A stretch of 64,000 nt of DNA from Brevundimonas mediterranea (GTDB taxonomy: Bacteria > Pseudomonadota > Alphaproteobacteria > Caulobacterales > Caulobacteraceae): contig NZ_CP048751.1 in NCBI RefSeq assembly GCF_011064825.1, forward strand, positions 1,116,001 through 1,180,000, written 5' to 3'. This document shows, piece after piece, positions 36,996 through 47,254 of the stretch. Position numbers and translations under genes: made by a program. Position 1 is the stretch's first letter; every line of letters starts with the position of its first letter. Under the pieces are notes generated by a model. The model saw only the letters and a program-made list of their open reading frames with translations. It did no database searches and had not been told where the DNA came from.

Positions 36996-37736
36996 ATGAC
37001 CGACATCCAGCACCTGTCCCGCCCCGACGGCGAAACCCTGGCCTTCAAACGCATCGAGGGCGGCGGCCCGACCGTCGTCTGGGTCGGCGGCTTCCGCTCC
37101 GACATGGAGGGGACCAAGGCCCTGGCCCTGGACGCGGCGGCGCACGACCGCGGCTGGAGTTTCGTCCGCTACGACCATTTCGCCCACGGCCAGTCCTCCG
37201 GCGACTGGCGCCGGGCCACCATCGGTCGCTGGCGCGAGGATGCGGTCGCCCTGATCGACAGCCTGTCCGGCCCGATCATCCCGGTCGGCTCGTCGATGGG
37301 CGGCTGGGTCGCCCTGCTGGCGGCCCTGGCGCGGCCGGAACGGATCAAGGGCCTGGTCCTGGTCAATCCGGCCCAGGACTTCACCGAACGGCTGATGTGG
37401 CCCGGCCTGGCCGACCACGAACGTCAGGCCATTCTGCGCGAGGGCGAGACCCTGATCGTCGAGGAAGGCCTGGGCGAATACGTCCTGACCCGACGCATGT
37501 TCGAAGAGGCGCGCGACTGGCTGCTGCTGGACGGCGTCATCGAGATCGTCGCGCCAGTCCACATCCTCCAGGGCCGCGCCGACGACGTGGTCCCCTGGCG
37601 TCACCAGGTCGAACTGATCGAACGTCTGACGGGCGGCGACGTCCGCCTGGACCTGATCGAGGGCGGCGACCACCGGCTGTCCACGCCCACGGACCTTGAC
37701 CGGCTAGTGGCGGCGGTGGAGGGGATGCGGGGCTAA
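36996..37736 (+). CDS. Alpha/beta hydrolase
   Basis: This is a 246-residue cytoplasmic alpha/beta-hydrolase fold protein. It has the oxyanion region VVWVGGFRSDMEGTK, the nucleophile elbow GSSMGGW (near residue 93-99), an acid residue in HILQGRADDVVPW and the catalytic histidine in GGDHRLSTP. The GGFxSDMxGTKA start resembles ABHD10/acyl-protein-thioesterase-like proteins, so thioester or ester hydrolysis is likely. ATG 36996 was taken because the family begins there. The last 4 bp overlap the end of the converging aguB gene. Confidence 0.85.
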   Translation: MTDIQHLSRPDGETLAFKRIEGGGPTVVWVGGFRSDMEGTKALALDAAAHDRGWSFVRYDHFAHGQSSGDWRRATIGRWREDAVALIDSLSGPIIPVGSSMGGWVALLAALARPERIKGLVLVNPAQDFTERLMWPGLADHERQAILREGETLIVEEGLGEYVLTRRMFEEARDWLLLDGVIEIVAPVHILQGRADDVVPWRHQVELIERLTGGDVRLDLIEGGDHRLSTPTDLDRLVAAVEGMRG

Positions 37737-38598
37737 GCCCCCCGCGCCCCCGTCAACACCCCATATAGATCCGTCCGCCGATCGCGGAAGAAGCCCCAGG
37801 CGGCGCGATACTTGTCCAGTTCATCCAGGTCGAAGCGGTGCACCAGCACCCCCTCCTCCTCGGCGCCCAGGCTCTCGACCAGATCGCCCTGCTGATCGGC
37901 GATGAAGGAATGGCCGTAGAAGGTCTGGCCGACCTCGGTCACCGTCTCATGCCCGATCCGGTTGGCCCCGACGACGGGAACCGCATTGGACACGGCGTGG
38001 CCCTGCATGGCGCGCCGCCACGGCTGGGCCGTGTGCAGGGTCGCGTCATGCGGCTCGGTGCCGATGGCGGTCGGATACATCAGCACGTCGGCGCCCATCA
38101 GCATCATCGCGCGCGCAGCTTCCGGGAACCACTGGTCCCAGCAGATGCCGACCCCGACCTTGCCGAAGCGCGTCTTCCAGACCTTGAAGCCCGTATCCCC
38201 CGGCCGGAAATAATACTTCTCCTGATAGCCAGGGCCGTCGGGGATATGGCTCTTGCGATAGACGCCCAGCGCCTCGCCGTCCGCGTCCAGCATGACCAGC
38301 GAATTGTAATACTGCGGCCCGTCCTTCTCGAAGATCGAGACGGGAATGGCCACACCCAGTTCCCTGGCCATCGGCGCCATGGCCGTGACGCACGGATGCT
38401 CGCGCCATTCATAGGCCTGGCTGAACCAGTGCTCCTCCTGCGACACGCAGAAATACGGCCCCTGGAACAGTTCCGACGGCAGGATCACCTGCGCGCCCTT
38501 GCCCGCCGCCTCGCGCACGAAGTCGATCGTCTTGGCGATGTTCGCCTGCATGTCCTCGCCATACGAGGTCTGGACGCCGGCGACGGTGATGGTGCGGG

Positions 38599-38602
<4 letters not shown>
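37733..38602 (-). CDS. aguB: N-carbamoylputrescine amidase
   Basis: AguB splits N-carbamoylputrescine into putrescine, CO2 and ammonia, the last step of the agmatine route. The 289-residue nitrilase-superfamily protein has the catalytic triad E44 (LPSELFQGPYF), K117 (YRKSHIPDGPGYQEKYYF) and C154 (GICWDQWFPEAAR). These surroundings are those of plant and bacterial carbamoylputrescine amidases. Its ATG overlaps the aguA stop (ATGA), so the two are translationally coupled. Arginine decarboxylase, which would make agmatine, is not in the window. Confidence 0.95.
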
Positions 38603-39618
<1,016 letters not shown>

Positions 39619-39727
39619 CGGCGGGCAGGTCCTGTCTGGGGTCCAACGGAGCGGGCGGGCGACCCGCGAGCCGCGCCATATGGCCCCAACCGCCCCCGAC
39701 TTCAACGGCGGGCTTTACGCAAAGAAA

Positions 39728-39755
39728 AAGGGCGGCCCGCGAACGGACCGCCCTT
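39728..39755 (-). terminator. Terminator of the TonB receptor gene
   Basis: On the minus strand, AAGGGCGG pairs with CCGCCCTT and is followed by TTTCTTT, about 25 bp after the receptor stop codon. The stem extends inward with one mismatch. It separates the receptor from aguA downstream on the same strand. Confidence 0.85.
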
Positions 39756-39778
39756 CGTCGTTTCAGTCTGGCTAAGCC

Positions 39779-42139
39779 TTAGAAGGCGGCGCGCAGGGTC
39801 ACCATCGCCGTGCGCGGGGCGCCCAGCTGATAGCTGGCCGTGCCCGTGGTCGAGGTGGAGATGTCAGCCAGGTATTCCGTGTCGAACAGGTTGATCACGT
39901 TGAACTGGATGTACGAAGACCCGTTGCCGACGCTCGCCAGGTTGTAGCGGACGTCGAGATCGAAGGTCGTGTACCCGGGAGCCACTTCGGTGTTGACGTC
40001 GTTCGAGAAGCGGTCGCCGACGCGCTTGCCCTGCAGCCCCAGATCGAACGGACCGACGGTATAGGCGACCCGCATGCCATACTGCCATTCCGGCGTTTCA
40101 ACCAGTTGATTGCCGGCGGTTTGGATGAAGACCGGCACGCCGTTGACGACGCCGTTGGGCAGATTGCTCTTAACTTCGCTGTCCGTGTAGGTCACCGAGC
40201 CGGTGATGTTGAACTTCTCGAACGGCGACCAGCCGAGTTGGCCGTCGAAGCCCTGAAGCGTCACATCGCCGACGTTGCGGGTCAGGAACAGGTTCGCCGC
40301 CTCATCAAAGGTGCGCACGATGCGGTTCGAATAGTCCGTCTTCCACACGGCGATCGAGCCGAGCAGGCCCGGAGCCTGGTAGCGATAGCCGATGTCGTAA
40401 GACTTGGTGCGCTCGGGCTCGGGGTTCACGTCGACCTTGTCGTACAGGTCGTCCGTCCGCGGCGCAGAGAAGCCCTCGGCGTAGCTGGCATAGACCGAGT
40501 TGTTATCGGCGAAGCGCCAAGTCACGCCGCCGTTCGGCAGGACCGCATCATAGCTCTTGCTGAACGAACGGGGCTTGCCGTAGCTGTTCGACGCGTTGCT
40601 GTTCATCGACGAAGCCGGGAAGGTGACCAGATCCGTGCCGGCGACCGGCGTGCCGACTTGGGTGGTGCAGTAGGCGTTGAAGGTGTCGCGCTGGTAGCAG
40701 TAGTTGTTCAGCTCACGGTCGAAGTAGGGCGCACGAACGCCCAGGTCCAAGCTGATCGCGTCGTTGAAGAAGTTGCCGCGATATTCGGCGGCGATCTGGT
40801 TCAGCTTGGCGTAGGACAGACGATCCCGACGACGGAGGATGGTGCCGTCGGCGAGCTTGACCGGCGTGCCGTTACGGCCGGCGAAGGGGTCTTCCGGCTT
40901 GCCGTTGGCGTCGATGTAACCGAACTGGCCCGTCTGACGGTGACGACCATTGTCGTAGGTGTAGGCGACGCGCAGACGGTTGTTGTCGTTGATGTCCCAG
41001 ATCAGCGAGCTGGTCAGGGCGTAACGGTGCGTGTTGGTGATGTTCGGGCGGAACAGGGTGACGCGCGTGGCGCCGTTGATCACGCCGTCGCGGTTCAGAT
41101 CAGCGCCGGCTGCGGAAGAGTTGCCGATCAGCTGCGGATCCGTCTCGCTCATCGTCTGAGTGCCGCCGCCGTGCGCCAGAACATACTGGAAGGACGGGTC
41201 GATCGTCAGGACCAGATTGTCGCGCAGCGTGAAGCGCGAGGCGCCACGGATGTTGCCCGTGTTCGACGGATTGATGTTCACCAGGGTGGACGGCAGCGAG
41301 TTGCCCGAGTTGTAAGCGACGCCGTCGTTGAACTGTCGCAGCGTCTTACGGGCGATGAAGCTGTTGCGGTTCTCGTTGTAGTTGGCGGTCAGCGACAGGA
41401 AGTCGCCGTTGTCTCCAAGCGCCTGGTAAATACGGCCGTTGTACTGGGTCTTATCGACGCCGCCGGCGCCGATGAAGTGGTCATATTGGGTTTTCGACGC
41501 CGAGAACCAGGCGGTCGTGCCCCAGGGCCCGAAAGCGCCAGTGTCCACCAGGCCGAAGAAGCGACGATAGCCGGTTTCGCCGATCGAGGGCTGCAGCATG
41601 AAGCCGAACTTCTCTTCCGGACGGCGCGTGGAATAGTTCACGGTGCCGCCCGTCGCCGAAGCAGTCGGGCTGTCAACGTCGGTCGTGCCGAGGTTGACCG
41701 TCGCGCGGCTGATCAGTTCCGGATCCAGCTGCTGGTTCGAATAGATGGCGTAGTTGCCGGTGTCGTTCAGCGGAACGCCGTCCTGGGTCAGCGAAATGCG
41801 CGCCGAGTCGAAACCGCGGATCGTCAGATCGCCGCCGGACGAACCGAAGGCGTCATTGTTGGTGAAGTTCACGCCGGGCAGCAGGTTGATCGAGTTCAGG
41901 ATCGTTTGGCCGGGAGCCTGGGTCGAAATATATTCTTCGGTCACGGAGGCCCGCGACTTGGACACGGTTTCAGCCACGATAGCGCCGTCGATGTTGCGCG
42001 GGCCGCGCTGACCAGTGACGACGATATCGCCCAGTTCGGCGGCTTCCGTGCCGGTCGATTGTGCGGAGGCGGCGCCGGCGCCGGCCAGCGTGCCGACGAT
42101 GGCGGTGGTCGCCCAGAAGAGGCGCTTGCGGTTGATCAT
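39779..42139 (-). CDS. TonB-dependent outer-membrane receptor
   Basis: This 786-residue outer-membrane transporter is energised by TonB-ExbBD. Signal peptide ends at AGAASAQ (residue 27). A TonB box-like DIVVTGQR follows, then the plug domain (ILNSINLLPGVNFTNND, GGDLTIRGFDSARISLTQDGVPLNDTG) and a 22-strand barrel ending in the aromatic-rich terminal strand ...MVTLRAAF. Just upstream is a triple Pho box (42241-42269), so I infer induction by phosphate starvation and uptake of a phosphorus compound. The ligand cannot be read from sequence. A long open frame on the other strand is only a shadow. Confidence 0.94.
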   Translation of the reverse strand: MINRKRLFWATTAIVGTLAGAGAASAQSTGTEAAELGDIVVTGQRGPRNIDGAIVAETVSKSRASVTEEYISTQAPGQTILNSINLLPGVNFTNNDAFGSSGGDLTIRGFDSARISLTQDGVPLNDTGNYAIYSNQQLDPELISRATVNLGTTDVDSPTASATGGTVNYSTRRPEEKFGFMLQPSIGETGYRRFFGLVDTGAFGPWGTTAWFSASKTQYDHFIGAGGVDKTQYNGRIYQALGDNGDFLSLTANYNENRNSFIARKTLRQFNDGVAYNSGNSLPSTLVNINPSNTGNIRGASRFTLRDNLVLTIDPSFQYVLAHGGGTQTMSETDPQLIGNSSAAGADLNRDGVINGATRVTLFRPNITNTHRYALTSSLIWDINDNNRLRVAYTYDNGRHRQTGQFGYIDANGKPEDPFAGRNGTPVKLADGTILRRRDRLSYAKLNQIAAEYRGNFFNDAISLDLGVRAPYFDRELNNYCYQRDTFNAYCTTQVGTPVAGTDLVTFPASSMNSNASNSYGKPRSFSKSYDAVLPNGGVTWRFADNNSVYASYAEGFSAPRTDDLYDKVDVNPEPERTKSYDIGYRYQAPGLLGSIAVWKTDYSNRIVRTFDEAANLFLTRNVGDVTLQGFDGQLGWSPFEKFNITGSVTYTDSEVKSNLPNGVVNGVPVFIQTAGNQLVETPEWQYGMRVAYTVGPFDLGLQGKRVGDRFSNDVNTEVAPGYTTFDLDVRYNLASVGNGSSYIQFNVINLFDTEYLADISTSTTGTASYQLGAPRTAMVTLRAAF

Positions 42140-42180
42140 TGCATCTATCCCCAGATGAAGGCCGGACAGGCCCCTAAAGG

Positions 42181-42202
42181 CGACAGGCGGGGTCGCCTGT
42201 CG
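42181..42202 (-). promoter_or_regulatory. Hairpin in the receptor leader
   Basis: A perfect 9-bp stem (CGACAGGCG/CGCCTGTCG) with a 4-nt loop lies between the Pho box and the receptor start, about 41 nt before the ATG. It would be in the 5' untranslated messenger and may affect stability or translation. Confidence 0.5.
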
Positions 42203-42240
42203 AAATCTGGCCCCATCTACGTCGGGTGTTGCAATGTCAG

Positions 42241-42269
42241 GCGACAGTTATATGACAGCGATATGACAA
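42241..42269 (-). promoter_or_regulatory. Pho box: three 11-bp direct repeats for PhoB
   Basis: Read on the minus strand: TTGTCAT-atcg-CTGTCAT-ataa-CTGTCGC. The 7-mers repeat every 11 bp, as in the known PhoB box (CTGTCAT, 4 bp, CTGTCAT). The middle unit is a perfect match; the first differs by one base and the third by two. It is about 100 bp before the TonB receptor start. Two repeats bind a PhoB dimer; a third would allow extended binding. Confidence 0.8.
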
Positions 42270-42320
42270 GGCCCAGCTGTGGCCCTGTCGCAACATTCAT
42301 GCCGCCCTACGGGGGATTGC

Positions 42321-43682
42321 TTAGAAAATCCGCTCAAACATGTCGGCCACGCCATGCGCCGTCCGCCCGATCGCCCGGGGTTCATGGAAATTGCCGTTCA
42401 CCTGGCTCTGAGCGATCACATGGGCGCGGAATCGGGTGAACAGGGCCGTGTCCGGCGCCTGGGGCGCCGACCAAAAGTCGTCCAGCGCCTGCTGGTCGGT
42501 CAGTCCGTCGAAGTCGAAGAAGGCGTCGCCCAGAACCTTGACCGGCGTATGGAAGCCCAGGGCGGACAGGGCGGCGCTGGAATTGTTCACCACCATGCCC
42601 TGAGAGGCGCGACACAACTGGGCCAGATTTCCGCCGTCGATGAAATCGACCCGTCCTTGCAGACCGCGCTCTATGACCAGACGCCGCGTCACCGCCGAAA
42701 GATCGATCAGACCCGGATCCAGCGGATGGTTCTTCACCACCAGCCGCGCGTTCCGGGGCGCATGGGCCGCAAAACTGGTCATGACCTCGGCGAGGAAGGC
42801 GGTGTTGTCGGCGTATCGCGAATAGCGAAGCAGTTGCGCGTCGCCTTCACGCTGGAGACAGGCGATGAAGAATTCACCCCGCGCGGCGATGACATCGACA
42901 TCGTTCTCCGACGCACGCCGCGTAGCCAGGCCCAGATAGCGCCGCACATGGCCCAGGCACTGGCTCAGGGGCGAGGCCGTGTAATGGTTGGCGTGCCGCG
43001 GAAACAGGAAGGCGCCCAACGTCTGGACCACATGGTAGGCGGTTATGTTGACCACATGGTGAGGCAGAATCCGGCCCACGGGGATGGGTTCGGGAAGGAC
43101 GGGTTCCGGCGCGGGATAGCCGTCGCGAAAACGGGGAAGGCCGCTGGACGCATTGACGCCGTTCAGCTCGACCGTGACCCAATCAGGACGGAAATATCCA
43201 TTTTCCAGCACCCAGACGCGGGCGTCGAGCCCTTCGGTCGCCGACAGGACCGCGCGATTATAGGGGCCGCCTTCACCAAACAGGAGAAGATCGGTGAAGT
43301 CGGCCGCCACCTCCGCCAACCGTTCGGCCCAGACCTCGGCTGCGGCCTTGAACACCAGGCCGCCGGCGCGGCGCCAATTCATGGCGTCGCCGGCGTTGAA
43401 GATCATCCGCTGAACCGTCGCGCCCCGCGCCTCCAACGTCCGCGCCAGAGCGACGCCGAATCCGCCAAACGGCGCCGACACGATCAGGAACCGCCGGCCG
43501 GACAGGCTTTGACTGTGGTGACGGACGCCGACAGGCAGGATGGTCACATCGCCGCCGTACGCAGGCGTCGGCGGCGGTGCGCGAAGCCGCGATTGGACGG
43601 TCGGGGGGCTGTCCGCCCGAAGCCGGTACCGCCGCCGCCGGCGTCCCGTGACCTGTCGATGCGACTGGCGAAGATCAACCAT
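42321..43682 (-). CDS. Capsule polysaccharide biosynthesis/export protein (KpsS-like)
   Basis: This protein belongs to the capsule polysaccharide biosynthesis group (KpsS/LipB type). Members add Kdo linkers to the lipid anchor of capsules or act in export. Recognisable parts are FLIVSAPFGGFGVALARTLEARG, LLLFGEGGPYNRAVL, LVVKNHPLDPGLIDL, and MVVNNSSAALSALGFHTPVKVLG with GLTDQQALDDFW near the end. From ATG 43682 it has 453 residues. The first 45 residues are arginine-rich and may not be translated; GTG 43547 is another start. It is an orphan with no capsule cluster around it, and it ends about 50 bp from the Pho box. Confidence 0.8.
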   Translation of the reverse strand: MVDLRQSHRQVTGRRRRRYRLRADSPPTVQSRLRAPPPTPAYGGDVTILPVGVRHHSQSLSGRRFLIVSAPFGGFGVALARTLEARGATVQRMIFNAGDAMNWRRAGGLVFKAAAEVWAERLAEVAADFTDLLLFGEGGPYNRAVLSATEGLDARVWVLENGYFRPDWVTVELNGVNASSGLPRFRDGYPAPEPVLPEPIPVGRILPHHVVNITAYHVVQTLGAFLFPRHANHYTASPLSQCLGHVRRYLGLATRRASENDVDVIAARGEFFIACLQREGDAQLLRYSRYADNTAFLAEVMTSFAAHAPRNARLVVKNHPLDPGLIDLSAVTRRLVIERGLQGRVDFIDGGNLAQLCRASQGMVVNNSSAALSALGFHTPVKVLGDAFFDFDGLTDQQALDDFWSAPQAPDTALFTRFRAHVIAQSQVNGNFHEPRAIGRTAHGVADMFERIF

Positions 43683-43867
43683 TTTACAGATCCCCAGTGC
43701 GCTTAAAGCGGCGCGGCGGGTCAAGGAACGACTCTTCGCCGATGCAATCGGGGCGTTTGGCGGAGACTGTGACCATTGGGTTTTATCTCGCTCGCCACAA
43801 AGGTCGGATCAACCCAAATTCCATAATGCGGCGCGATTTCGACCAACCGTTACCATCTCTCCACATA

Positions 43868-43901
43868 GAAAACCGCCATCCTCGAACGAAGACGGCGGTT
43901 T
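43868..43901 (-). terminator. Terminator of the OmpA-like gene
   Basis: On the minus strand, AAACCGCC pairs with GGCGGTTT around a 16-nt loop with further pairing (TCTTCG/CGAGGA), followed by TCTATG. It lies about 75 bp after the OmpA-like stop and is the first good hairpin downstream. Confidence 0.65.
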
Positions 43902-43975
43902 CTGATCCGTCCGATAGACGTACCTCAAGGTCCCGCGCCCCCGCCCCGACTTTCGCCGGGCCGGAGGCATAGGTC

Positions 43976-45130
43976 TTAGAAGTTGATGTCTATCGTCGCG
44001 CGACGGTTGAGCGGCTCACGCACGCCGTCAGCGGTCGGCTTGGCCAGGGCGGTTTCACCCTTGGCGTCCAGGGCGATGACGCCGCCGTTGACGCCTTGGG
44101 CGACCAGAGCGTCCGCGACGGTGCGCGAACGACGGTTCGACAGGCCGAGGTTATAGGCGGCCGAGCCCGAGGTGTCGGTGTAGCCGACGATCAGGACGCG
44201 CGTCGGGCGGCCCGACTTGGCGTATGTCGCGGCCTGGCTGACCACCGAACGGGCCTCCGTCGTCAGGTCCGAGCGATCCCAGTCGAAGTAGACGACGAAC
44301 TGGCGGGCGACCGGAGCCTGGGCCACCGGAGCCGGGGGCGGCGGCGGGGGCGGAGGAGGCGGCGGCGGCGGGGGCGGAGGAGGCGGGGGCGGGGGGGCGT
44401 CTTCAGCGCCGAAGCTGTAACGCAGACCCAGGGTCACGGTGTGCGACTGGTCGTAGTCGCCGTCCCATTCGCCGAACGAGGTCGCGCCGACGCCGGTGCC
44501 GACCGTGGTCGAGGCGAACGAGGCGTCGCCCGTCAGATAGCGGTAGGTCAGGTCGATATTGGTGCGGTCGCCCACAGCCCAGGCCAGACCGGCGATCGCC
44601 TGAGCGGCGAACTCGGTCGAGCTGTCGTCAGCAGCGAAGGAAGCGCCGCGGTTGGCCCGCAGATTGCCGACAGTGTCGGTGTTGACGTGGTTCACGCCGG
44701 CGCCGAGACCGACGAAGGGACGGATGCCCCAGGCTTCATAGCCGAAATCGTAGATGACGTTGGCCATCAGGGTGGTGGACTCGATGTCGCCTTCCGGAGA
44801 GAAGCAGCCGCCGGTGGCCGGGGTCAGGTTGCACAGGCCCTGGGTGCCGGAGACGGCGCGCACGGTGCCGATGTCACCCGAGCGGTAGCCGCCTTCGAGT
44901 TCAACGCGCCAGTTGGGGTTGAAGCGATAGCCGAGACGGGCGAAAGCCGCCCAGCCGTCGTTCACTTCATAGTTCCAGTTGGCGCCCGTCGTCGACGATT
45001 CGGCGTTGATGTCGTCGATCATGTGGTAACCGGCGTCGATCGCGCCGTACCAACCGTTAGGTTCCGCCGAGGCCGCGCCAGCTGCGAACAGCCCTGCGAC
45101 GGCGACGGAGGCGAGAAGTTTGAGCTTCAT
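43976..45130 (-). CDS. OmpA-family outer-membrane protein with polyproline linker
   Basis: From ATG 45130 this protein has 384 residues. The signal peptide ends AAGAASA. Residues about 23-240 form an OmpA-like eight-stranded barrel (GWYGAIDAGYHMIDD, GYRFNPNWRVELEGGYRSGDIG, SHTVTLGLRYSFG). A run of about 21 prolines follows, then the peptidoglycan-binding OmpA C-domain with VVYFDWDRSDLTTEA, VGYTDTSGSAAYNLGLSNRRS and NRRATIDINF. It ties the outer membrane to the cell wall. The start chosen gives a proper signal; the upstream open frame does not. The poly-Pro linker is long and repetitive at DNA level, so it may vary in length. Confidence 0.95.
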   Translation of the reverse strand: MKLKLLASVAVAGLFAAGAASAEPNGWYGAIDAGYHMIDDINAESSTTGANWNYEVNDGWAAFARLGYRFNPNWRVELEGGYRSGDIGTVRAVSGTQGLCNLTPATGGCFSPEGDIESTTLMANVIYDFGYEAWGIRPFVGLGAGVNHVNTDTVGNLRANRGASFAADDSSTEFAAQAIAGLAWAVGDRTNIDLTYRYLTGDASFASTTVGTGVGATSFGEWDGDYDQSHTVTLGLRYSFGAEDAPPPPPPPPPPPPPPPPPPPPPAPVAQAPVARQFVVYFDWDRSDLTTEARSVVSQAATYAKSGRPTRVLIVGYTDTSGSAAYNLGLSNRRSRTVADALVAQGVNGGVIALDAKGETALAKPTADGVREPLNRRATIDINF

Positions 45131-45416
45131 AGCTTCCTCAATCTGTAAAATGCCTGAAGCCGAGCTGTTGCCCGACGTTCCCGAGCCAAACGGCATCGCT
45201 GGCCGGTTGTTCCACCCGCCTGAGATGAATGTGGCGACTGTGGCGCCGTTTCAACACAATGGGCGAACGAGGGTCGGGAAACAGCGCCGCTCGTGACGTG
45301 TCCCGGCTTGCGTTGACGCCGCGTGAGGGGCCTAAGTTCGTCGCAGAGGAAACCGTTCTGGTCTCAAGTCGCGCTTAAGGCGCGACAGGCCCGCCCAACA
45401 AAGAAGGATCTCCGTC

Positions 45417-46619
45417 ATGCGGGAAGCCGTAATCGTCTCCACCGCCCGCACTCCCATCGGCCGGGCCTATCGCGGGGCCTTCAACGACACCCAGGCCCAG
45501 CAGCTGGGCGCCCATGCGGTGAAACACGCGGTCCAGCGCGCCGGCGTCGATCCGGCCGAGATCGAGGACGTGATCATGGGCGCGGCCCTGCAGCAGGGTT
45601 CGACCGGCACCAACGTCGCCCGCCAGATCGCCCTGGCCGCCGGCCTGCCCTCTTCGGTTCCGGGCATGAGTTTGGACCGCCAGTGCGCCTCGGGCCTGAT
45701 GGGCATCGCCACGGCGGCCAAACAGGTGATGTTCGACCAGCAGAAAATGGCGGTCGGCGGCGGGCTCGAGAGCATCTCCCTGGTCCAGAACCAGTACATG
45801 AACCTGTACCGGGCCAAGGACGAGGCTCTGCTGAAGCTGGCGCCCCACATGTATATGTCGATGCTGGAGACGGCCGAGGTCGTGGCCCGCCGCTACAACA
45901 TCAGCCGCGACCGCCAGGACGAATACGCGCTGCAGTCCCAGCAGCGCACGGCGGCGGCCCAGGCGGCAGGCCGGCTCGACGCCGAGATCGTGCCCATGAC
46001 CACCACCATGCTGGTTACGGACAAGGCGACCGGCGAGACCACCTCCCGGGAGATCACCCTGTCGAAGGACGAGGGCAACCGGCCTGAAACCACCCTGGAG
46101 GGGCTGAAGACCCTGAAGCCGGTCTTCGGCGGCGGCGAGGAGGTCCAGCAGGGCGAATATATCACCGCCGGCAACGCCTCCCAGCTGTCGGACGGCGCCT
46201 CGGCCTGCGTCATCATGGAGGCCGGCGAGGCGGTGAAGCGCAATCTCCAGCCGCTCGGCGCCTATCGCGGCATGGCGGTTGCGGGGGTCGAACCCGACGA
46301 GATGGGCATAGGCCCGGTCTACGCCGTGCCCAAACTGCTGAAACGTCACGGCCTGACGGTCGACGACATCGGCATCTGGGAGCTGAACGAGGCCTTCGCC
46401 GTCCAGGTCCTCTACTGCCGCGACACCCTGGGAATCCCGGACGAACTGCTGAACGTCTCGGGCGGCGCCATCTCCATCGGCCACCCCTACGGCATGTCCG
46501 GCGCCCGCATGACCGGCCACGTCCTGATCGAGGGCAAGCGGCGCGGCGCAAAATACGGCGTCGTCACCATGTGCATCGGCGGCGGCATGGGCGCGGCGGG
46601 GCTATTCGAGATCTTCTGA
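45417..46619 (+). CDS. Acetyl-CoA acyltransferase (thiolase)
   Basis: This is a degradative or biosynthetic thiolase: it cleaves 3-ketoacyl-CoA with CoA or makes acetoacetyl-CoA. The 400 residues have the nucleophilic cysteine C90 in [10 protein letters not shown], the histidine in [14 protein letters not shown], and the second cysteine in [14 protein letters not shown]. It has [20 protein letters not shown] typical of FadA-like enzymes. GAAGG-type spacing in front of ATG 45417 is good (AAGGATCTCCGTC ATG). No fadB-like partner is adjacent. It converges with coq7. Confidence 0.94.
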   Translation: MREAVIVSTARTPIGRAYRGAFNDTQAQQLGAHAVKHAVQRAGVDPAEIEDVIMGAALQQGSTGTNVARQIALAAGLPSSVPGMSLDRQCASGLMGIATAAKQVMFDQQKMAVGGGLESISLVQNQYMNLYRAKDEALLKLAPHMYMSMLETAEVVARRYNISRDRQDEYALQSQQRTAAAQAAGRLDAEIVPMTTTMLVTDKATGETTSREITLSKDEGNRPETTLEGLKTLKPVFGGGEEVQQGEYITAGNASQLSDGASACVIMEAGEAVKRNLQPLGAYRGMAVAGVEPDEMGIGPVYAVPKLLKRHGLTVDDIGIWELNEAFAVQVLYCRDTLGIPDELLNVSGGAISIGHPYGMSGARMTGHVLIEGKRRGAKYGVVTMCIGGGMGAAGLFEIF

Positions 46620-46628
46620 GGTTCCCGT

Positions 46629-46659
46629 CTCCTCCCTGTCGCGTAGCGATGGGGAGGAG
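46629..46659. terminator. Perfect hairpin between thiolase and coq7
   Basis: CTCCTCCC pairs with GGGAGGAG, and inside it TCGC pairs with GCGA around a GTA loop, so nearly the whole 31 bp folds. It sits between two converging stop codons (46619 and 46664). There is no T-run. It may be an intergenic palindrome family or a bidirectional stop. Confidence 0.65.
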
Positions 46660-46663
46660 GCGT

Positions 46664-47251
46664 CTAAACCTTCTCGCTGACCTTGATCGCCACCCGGCAG
46701 CCGGCCTTGATCACCCCGCTCAGCAGCCGATAGGCCGGGGCTTCGCGGCTGCCGTGTTCGATGGCGTGATCGTGGTGGGCCAGTTCCTCGTCGCGGAACT
46801 GTTTCAGTTCGGCGGCCAGCGCGGGATCGCGCTCGCCGATCTCGGCGATCTGTTCGGCGTAGTGTTTTTCGATCACGCTCTCGACCGCCTCGGTGCAGGC
46901 GTGGGCCGCCTTCTCGCCCATCAGGGCCGTGCCCGCGCCCAGGGCCGAGGCCGCGATCCGCCACAGCGGTGTCATCACCGTGGGCCGCACCCGGCGTTCG
47001 GTCAACAGCCGTTCGAACCGGGCCAGATGCACGGCCTCCTGATCCTGCATCTCGCCCAGGTCGCGCACCACGCCGCCGTGCGCCTTGCGGCCCTCGAACA
47101 CGGCCTTCTGGGCGCGATAGATCAGGACCGCCGCATATTCGCCGGTGTGATCGACCCGCAGGATCTCATCCATCCGCGCCTTGTCGGCGCCGCGGCCTGG
47201 CCGGGGCAGAGGGGGACGAGGCCGGGAGTCGGGGGTCGCCGCGTCGGTCAT
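46664..47251 (-). CDS. coq7: Demethoxyubiquinone hydroxylase family protein Coq7
   Basis: Coq7 is the di-iron monooxygenase that hydroxylates demethoxyubiquinone, the second-last step of ubiquinone synthesis. The 195 residues begin with a proline-rich tail, then the four-helix iron bundle: EILRVDHTGEYAAVLIYRAQ, LGEMQDQEAVHLARF, ACTEAVESVIEKHYAEQ, and FRDEELAHHDHAIEHGS with the E-x-x-H pairs that bind iron. It is membrane-associated and cytoplasm-facing. dsbB lies 3 bp upstream on the same strand; the two are likely co-transcribed. Confidence 0.95.
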   Translation of the reverse strand: MTDAATPDSRPRPPLPRPGRGADKARMDEILRVDHTGEYAAVLIYRAQKAVFEGRKAHGGVVRDLGEMQDQEAVHLARFERLLTERRVRPTVMTPLWRIAASALGAGTALMGEKAAHACTEAVESVIEKHYAEQIAEIGERDPALAAELKQFRDEELAHHDHAIEHGSREAPAYRLLSGVIKAGCRVAIKVSEKV

Positions 47252-47254
47252 GCG

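Noticed and set aside
40106..42439. 777-residue open frame on the plus strand
   Set aside because: Antisense of the TonB receptor; it also crosses the Pho box and leader.
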